A DNA stretch of 24,873 nt. Source: Daldinia sp. FL1419 (lineage: Eukaryota; Ascomycota; Sordariomycetes; Xylariales; Hypoxylaceae). The stretch's first letter is position 1; each line of letters begins with the position of its first letter. The stretch is taken from assembly GCA_025201765.1 (NCBI GenBank), contig MU623629.1, positions 1 through 24,873 of the forward strand, given 5' to 3'. Below, piece by piece: positions 20,543-24,873 of this stretch. Under the pieces are notes generated by a model. It was not told the origin of the DNA. It made no database searches and worked only from the letters and a program-made list of their open reading frames with translations. Position numbers and translations under genes: made by a program.

Positions 20543-22086
20543 ATAATATTTAATATCCTTTTATCTTTAAAAGTTTTAATATATTATAATAATTATTTAA
20601 TTTTATATATCATTCATTCAATGTTCTTAAAAGATCTATTACTTTCTTTAAAATAATCCCAATTAAAAATTATTATTATAATAAGGTTTTTTTAATAAAA
20701 GAAGTTTTAGATTAAAGAAATATTATTATTAAATCTTACTTTTAAATAAATTTTCGTGCAAGGTCTACCTCTTATTCTTATTTCTGGTTTAAGAATATTA
20801 TCTATTACAATAATTATTTTGAAAAAACCTCAAACATTTTTGTTTTAGGAATTTTACATTTTTTTTATTAGAAATGTAATTTTTTATTTTCCTTAAAATT
20901 ATTAATATAAAATTATTATATATGATATTATATATATTAAAAATATAACTAATAATATTTTTCTTTTAAATTATTTTAATTTATATGCATATATTTCTTT
21001 TATTATATTTCTTTTATTTTATTATTTTTGGGTATTTTAAGTTTTATACCTTATATGTCCTATTATAGTTCTAATATTTTTTTAATATTTTATATATTGA
21101 ATTACCCCCTTTATGGATAAGGTTTATATATTTATTATATTTAAATTATTTTTTATAATATTTTGTAACATACCTAAAACAATAATATTTAAAATATTAT
21201 ATTATTCTTATATCTTTTATAAATGATTTATAAAAATGAAATTTAATTTTTTATAATAGCCTATTAATGTAGAATTAATAGATTATATTTAATCTATTAA
21301 TCTTTATAATTAAGATTATAAATTTGGTTTTTAAATGTCTTTTAAATATAGGATTGATTTTAAGGATTTTAATTTCATTTTCTTTCAAAAAAGTTTTTAT
21401 TAAATTTTGTAAATTGGTATAAGTATTTTTTAAATTAGTTATTCTTAAGTTTTTAATTATTATTATGAAGATTTTACTTATTTCAGTTATTCTTTTATTA
21501 AATATCTTTTTAATCTAATTTTAATTTTTCTTATATTATTTAATTTTAATTTAAAATATTATTGTAATGTCATTATTACAAAACTAATATGTTATTATAA
21601 TTTCATTTTTATTAATTATATTGTTAATAATTTATATAATTCTTTTAAGGTTTTTTTTGATGTTTTTTGTAATTTTACTGTTATTTTAATTGTAATTTTA
21701 TTTTAAAAATAAATTGGTACTATAATAGTAAAGGTTTAAGGTTTAATAATTTTTTTAATAATTGTAGTTTAAGATTGTTTTTATAATTTTTTTATATTAT
21801 TTATTAATTTTAATCCTTTATTTATTATTTTTTTAATTAATTCTTTTATTTTATTTAATTTAAGAATATTATTTTATTATTGTTTTTATTTCGTAATAAT
21901 TATAATATTAATATATATTTTTCATATATTTATTATTTTTTTAATTTTTACTTTTATTTTCTTTATTAAATTATTAATTTTAATTTTAATTAATTTTATT
22001 AATTTATTAATTAATATTATAATAATAATTATTTCATTTAATTTAATTTTAATTTTTATTTTATTTTTCCTTTTTTTTACAATAAT
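20543..22086 (-). pseudogene. Decayed coding remnant, possibly a MULE-type transposase
   Basis: At 20790-20752 the minus strand reads KPEIRIRGRPCTK. This recalls the xNPxxxRxRGRPxG tail common at the C-terminus of fungal Mutator-like transposases, but the motif is short and also occurs as an AT-hook in other proteins. Further up (about 21100-21190) a minus-strand reading contains G-M-L...H-like features that could be the decayed zinc-finger region of such a transposase; this is weak. The rest of the stretch is extremely T-rich on the plus strand from about 21780 to 22080, with no readable frame. It could equally be other repeat DNA. Confidence 0.25.
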
Positions 22087-22205
22087 AATCTCCGGGATAG
22101 GTTTCTTTAGGCTGCGGACTTATCCATCCACCATCTATACATCATCCCTTTTATTTCTTCCTCATAGCATTATCATTACGCATATAATATAATGCCTTTC
22201 CAACA
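22087..22205. other. GC-richer island of unknown origin
   Basis: A stretch of about 100 bases keeps many C and G (TCCGGGATAGG, GGCTGCGGAC, CCATCCACCATC) between a T-rich block on the left and the decayed gypsy copy on the right. ATGCCTTTCCAAC at its right end also occurs, almost identical, at the edge of the preserved island of LINE copy C (about 5596). No ORF or structural RNA is evident. It may be the conserved terminus of an element. Confidence 0.4.
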
Positions 22206-22236
22206 TTTATTATAATATTAAATTTCTAATAAATCA

Positions 22237-23140
22237 AATTATATGGCTTTTGATGAAGGTTTTGTAAAAAGATAATTAAAAACCAAAAGATCTCTCTATG
22301 AAGGAGTTATATATAATATTGATAATTGATTATTACATATAATAATTAAAAAAATATATTTAAGAATTAGGTTATTTGTATTAGAGTATATTGAAAATAT
22401 AATTAATATCCTTTTAAATTTTAAATTAATTAAGGTTATAATAAATATTAAAAGATTAAAATTTTATAAAGTAAGTACTAAAATCGTTAGTTATATTTGT
22501 AAATTAAATGGTTAATTATTTTAAAAAGTTAAGGTTTTAAAGTTTTTAGAATAGGAGAAGTGTAATAATATTAATGAAGTTTAACAATTTTTAGGTTTTA
22601 TAGTATATTGTTATATATGGATTAAAAATTATATTATAAAGACTTTACTATGAATTAAGTTATTATATAATAATAAATCCTTTATATAGGGTCAGGTATA
22701 AAATGAAGTGATGATTAGATTAAAAGATATTTTTATAAAATTATTATATTTTGTTATAATGGATTATAAGTTAAGATATTAAATAATTTTAAAAATTAAT
22801 ATTTTAAAACAAGTATAGGGAATAATAATTAATTAATTCGATAATTAATTTACTTTTATATTAAATAAGTATGAATTAAGAGTTTAGAAGGAATCGAAAT
22901 TAAAATATAATATTATAATATAAGATTGCCTAATAATTATAAAATTATATTTATAAAATTTATTTTTTTAAAATGATTAATATTAAAATTTTAATTATTT
23001 AATTTAATAATAATTCTATAAGTCTATTAAATGTAATATTAATAAAATAGATTATATATATTAAAATCTTGAATTTTGAAATAAAATATATTGTAGGAAA
23101 AAATAATATTATTATAAATACTTTATTATAAAAATTAAAT
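22237..23140 (+). pseudogene. Ty3/gypsy reverse transcriptase-RNase H (decayed)
   Basis: One plus-strand frame can be followed from 22237 to about 22975, interrupted only by TAA, TAG and TGA. Readable blocks are NYMAFDEGFVKR, RLFVLEYIENI (RRFVLEHI in fungal gypsy elements), KVSTKIVSYICKLNG (the KxxxxKIVGFVCD block), NEV-stop-QFLGFIVYCYIWIKNY (the FLGFxxYYRxWIKNF connection) and later ESKLKYNIII (the ESxxxxxAExxYxxxxxE RNase H block). After a frame change, FEIKYIVGKNNIIINTLL (23075-23130) is the H-x-PGxxNxxADxLSR end of RNase H. The 5' part including the YLDD box is missing. Integrase should follow but sequence of a different character begins at 23170. No LTR is visible. Confidence 0.88.
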
Positions 23141-23169
23141 GGACTATTTAATTAAAATAATGAATAGTA

Positions 23170-23765
23170 GCAAGAGCAACAGCCCCACTTGTCCCACTTG
23201 TAGGAACCCTGCACCTACCACGCTAAACCGTTTATTAGATATAAAATAGCTTTCTTCAAAAGAAAAGACTAGAATTCTTTTCTTTCTTTTTTTATTCTAT
23301 AATTCAAATTAAATAATCAATATAAATAGAACATTATTTCCATATAATTACCTAACCTATAACTATCATAAAATCACTATAAACCAATGCCTAAAAAGGT
23401 TTAAATTCTTATTTAAATTTAAATTAATTTAATTAAATAAAAACTAATTAAACTATAAATTAAATTAAATTAAACATATAAATTAATAATATAGCATATA
23501 AAATCTATAACACTAACCCAAAATGTATTAACCTCTCTAAAAAAGACATTATATAAATTATTACCATTGACCAGGCAAAAAAGGAAGTACACTTTATTCT
23601 TAAAATAATAAAGAAAAATCAACTTCACCAAAATAAGCTCCCTATCTCAATCCTACATAATGCAATTTGATTAGCCCAACAATCCTTAATTTACATTAAT
23701 TTATCCAATATACTGTTGGGTTGCTATCAGTTTGTCTGAATAAATCCCAAATAATTCAGGTATAA
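23170..23765. other. GC-richer, A/C-biased segment interrupting the gypsy copy
   Basis: The segment starts abruptly with about 60 bases of normal composition (23170-23230), including a perfect tandem 9-mer CCCACTTGT at 23184-23201. It continues as A- and C-rich sequence in which G is rare. A plus-strand reading at 23565-23680 (QAKKEVHFILKIIKKNQL, then LPISILHNAI) looks like real protein with few stops; the minus strand also has readable stretches, so the coding strand is open. Weak inverted ends exist at 23170-23182 and 23713-23724, each next to TA. I do not recognise the element. Confidence 0.45.
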
Positions 23766-24356
23766 AATAAATCATTATTTAATTATAATAAATTTTAATA
23801 AATTAAATCATTTATAATCTATTATTTTAATTATTTATTTTAATAAAAGTTATTTAGAATTTAAATGTAAACCTATTATTTATATGTTTTTTATTATGGG
23901 ATATGAGGAGAAGTTAAATGTAACCTAATAAATAATGAAATTAATAAAAAGATTAATAGAATATAATAAGAATTTAATTATTAAAAATAAAAATTGGTTA
24001 ATTAATAATAAATTAAAGAAAATAAAATTAAAATAATTTTTAAATTTAAGAAATATAATTATAATTTTATAAATATTATTTGTTCTTATTTTTAATAAAT
24101 CATTTATATCTAATCCTTTGCAAATATATATATTAATAATTTAGTTTATTATTAAATAGGAGTTAGAAATAATTAATTAAGTTACAGAAGAAATTTAAAT
24201 AATTTTACTTAAATTAGATTTAAAATTATTTTAATTAAAATTAAATAATAATTTAATAAGAAAAAGGTTATTTAATTTATATAAATATAGGTATAATGGA
24301 TAGAGTTTATTTAATGTAAATTATTTTAAAAATATTCTAAAAAAATTAAAAATGAA
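23766..24356. other. AT-rich stretch without recognisable features
   Basis: No gene, motif or repeat can be supported. G is kept more than C in the window strand. Short readable bits such as MGYEEKLN near 23896-23920 are not diagnostic. Confidence 0.4.
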
Positions 24357-24424
24357 TTGATTTTAGAAATTATTAATATTATTAATATTATATTAAAAAA
24401 ACCTATTAAATTAAAATTAATTTT

Positions 24425-24566
24425 AAATTATAATTTCATACCAAATCCCAGTTTTATATTAAACCTTATTTCTATATTAATTCTTAATTTTGAATTTATA
24501 CTAATCTTAAATTTTATATTAAATTTAAATCCTATATTAAATCCAAATCTTATATTAATTATTTAA
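24425..24566 (+). pseudogene. Decayed Pro-rich tandem coding repeat
   Basis: The DNA holds about ten copies of a 12-bp type unit around AAATCCTATATT. Translated in the open frame that ends at 24566, it gives repeated N-P-x-x-I-L-N-L steps (NPSFILNL, NLNPILNPNLIL). Pro codons (CCN) are kept in places, while Leu and Phe codons of TTA/CTT/TTT type stand where a single C-to-T change would convert Pro. This suggests an original dipeptide or tetrapeptide Pro repeat. The open frame upstream begins with a TTG, not ATG, at 24357, so it is not an intact gene. Pro-rich linkers occur in retroelement Gag proteins, but no other Gag feature is seen. Confidence 0.45.
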
Positions 24567-24873
24567 ATTTTAATATTAATCATAATATTAAATATTAGAG
24601 GTAATATTAATTTTGAGGGGTTATTTAAAAATAATCTTTAAAATTATTTAAATAATATAGTAATTATTGCCTAATAAGTAATTAATTAAAATGTTATTAA
24701 AAAGGTAATAATGAATTTTATAAAATTATTATTTAGAAATAATGTTAAAAAATAATTTAAAAAATAATATTATAATATAATAATAAATAAATGGATAAAT
24801 GAAGAATAATTATAAAAAGTTTTTTAATATTAAATTTTATAATAAATAAATTTAAATAATATTTAATTTATAA
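24567..24873. other. AT-rich stretch to the window end, nothing recognised
   Basis: Only A/T-rich sequence with scattered G (for example GAGGGG near 24615) and no readable motif. Confidence 0.4.

Noticed and set aside
23170..23232. tRNA gene or pol III promoter on the minus strand (TAGCGTGGTAGG, GGGTTCCTAC)
   Set aside because: The A-box- and B-box-like words are imperfect and only a few bases apart, and no cloverleaf can be drawn.
24357..24566. 69-codon open frame as a small protein gene
   Set aside because: It starts with TTG, and most of it is the decayed Pro-type tandem repeat; there is no ATG in frame at its start and no context of a gene.
1..24873. Mitochondrial or bacterial AT-rich genome
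   Set aside because: No mitochondrial genes, tRNAs or rRNAs are visible, and the content is decayed nuclear fungal retroelements with RIP-like transitions.

Overview
The window looks like a block of transposon graveyard from a filamentous ascomycete (Pezizomycotina). This is an inference from two things: the fungal-type retroelements that can still be recognised, and the overwhelming C-to-T / G-to-A decay typical of repeat-induced point mutation (RIP). By eye the AT content is well above 80 percent, with only a few short GC-richer islands. No intact gene, tRNA, rRNA, CRISPR array or bacterial-type feature is visible. The two longest open frames start with GTG or TTG codons; one lies inside decayed pol sequence and the other encodes a low-complexity repeat.

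Layout. Bases 1-118 are a TAA microsatellite, followed by a scrap of copia pol (151-343). Two 3' ends of a LINE lie head to head (341-608 minus, 637-916 plus); the second has a perfect 13-bp target-site duplication (TSD). Bases 950-3130 are a decayed tandem array of about 140-bp units, followed by an 11-bp minisatellite. LINE 3' fragments recur at 3354-4040 and 5195-5692, the latter ending in an almost unmutated island. Between them is a small inverted gypsy fragment. Bases 6640-9235 hold a second domain of the 140-bp repeat family, in longer units and in both orientations. A 554-bp TIR element with a TA duplication (9421-9974) follows.

Bases 10030-15408 are a complete Ty1/copia element on the minus strand. 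It has two 158-160-bp LTRs, a 5-bp TSD (ATTTG), a polypurine tract, and recognisable integrase, reverse transcriptase and RNase H. It split an older unidentified reading frame that still reads across the gap. Bases 16318 to about 20408 are a Tad1-like LINE on the minus strand, whose 3' UTR is the source of the scattered LINE fragments. A nearly unmutated, 5'-truncated LINE tail with a perfect 15-bp TSD sits at 20424-20527. Bases 22237-23140 are a Ty3/gypsy reverse transcriptase-RNase H remnant on the plus strand, ended abruptly by a GC-richer segment (23170-23765). The window closes with AT-rich sequence holding a proline-type repeat (24425-24566).

The parts do not work together as a pathway. 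They record successive insertions, each decayed to a different degree. The most informative signals are the TSDs that order the insertions, the strand-switching polarity of the mutations, and the few islands that escaped decay.
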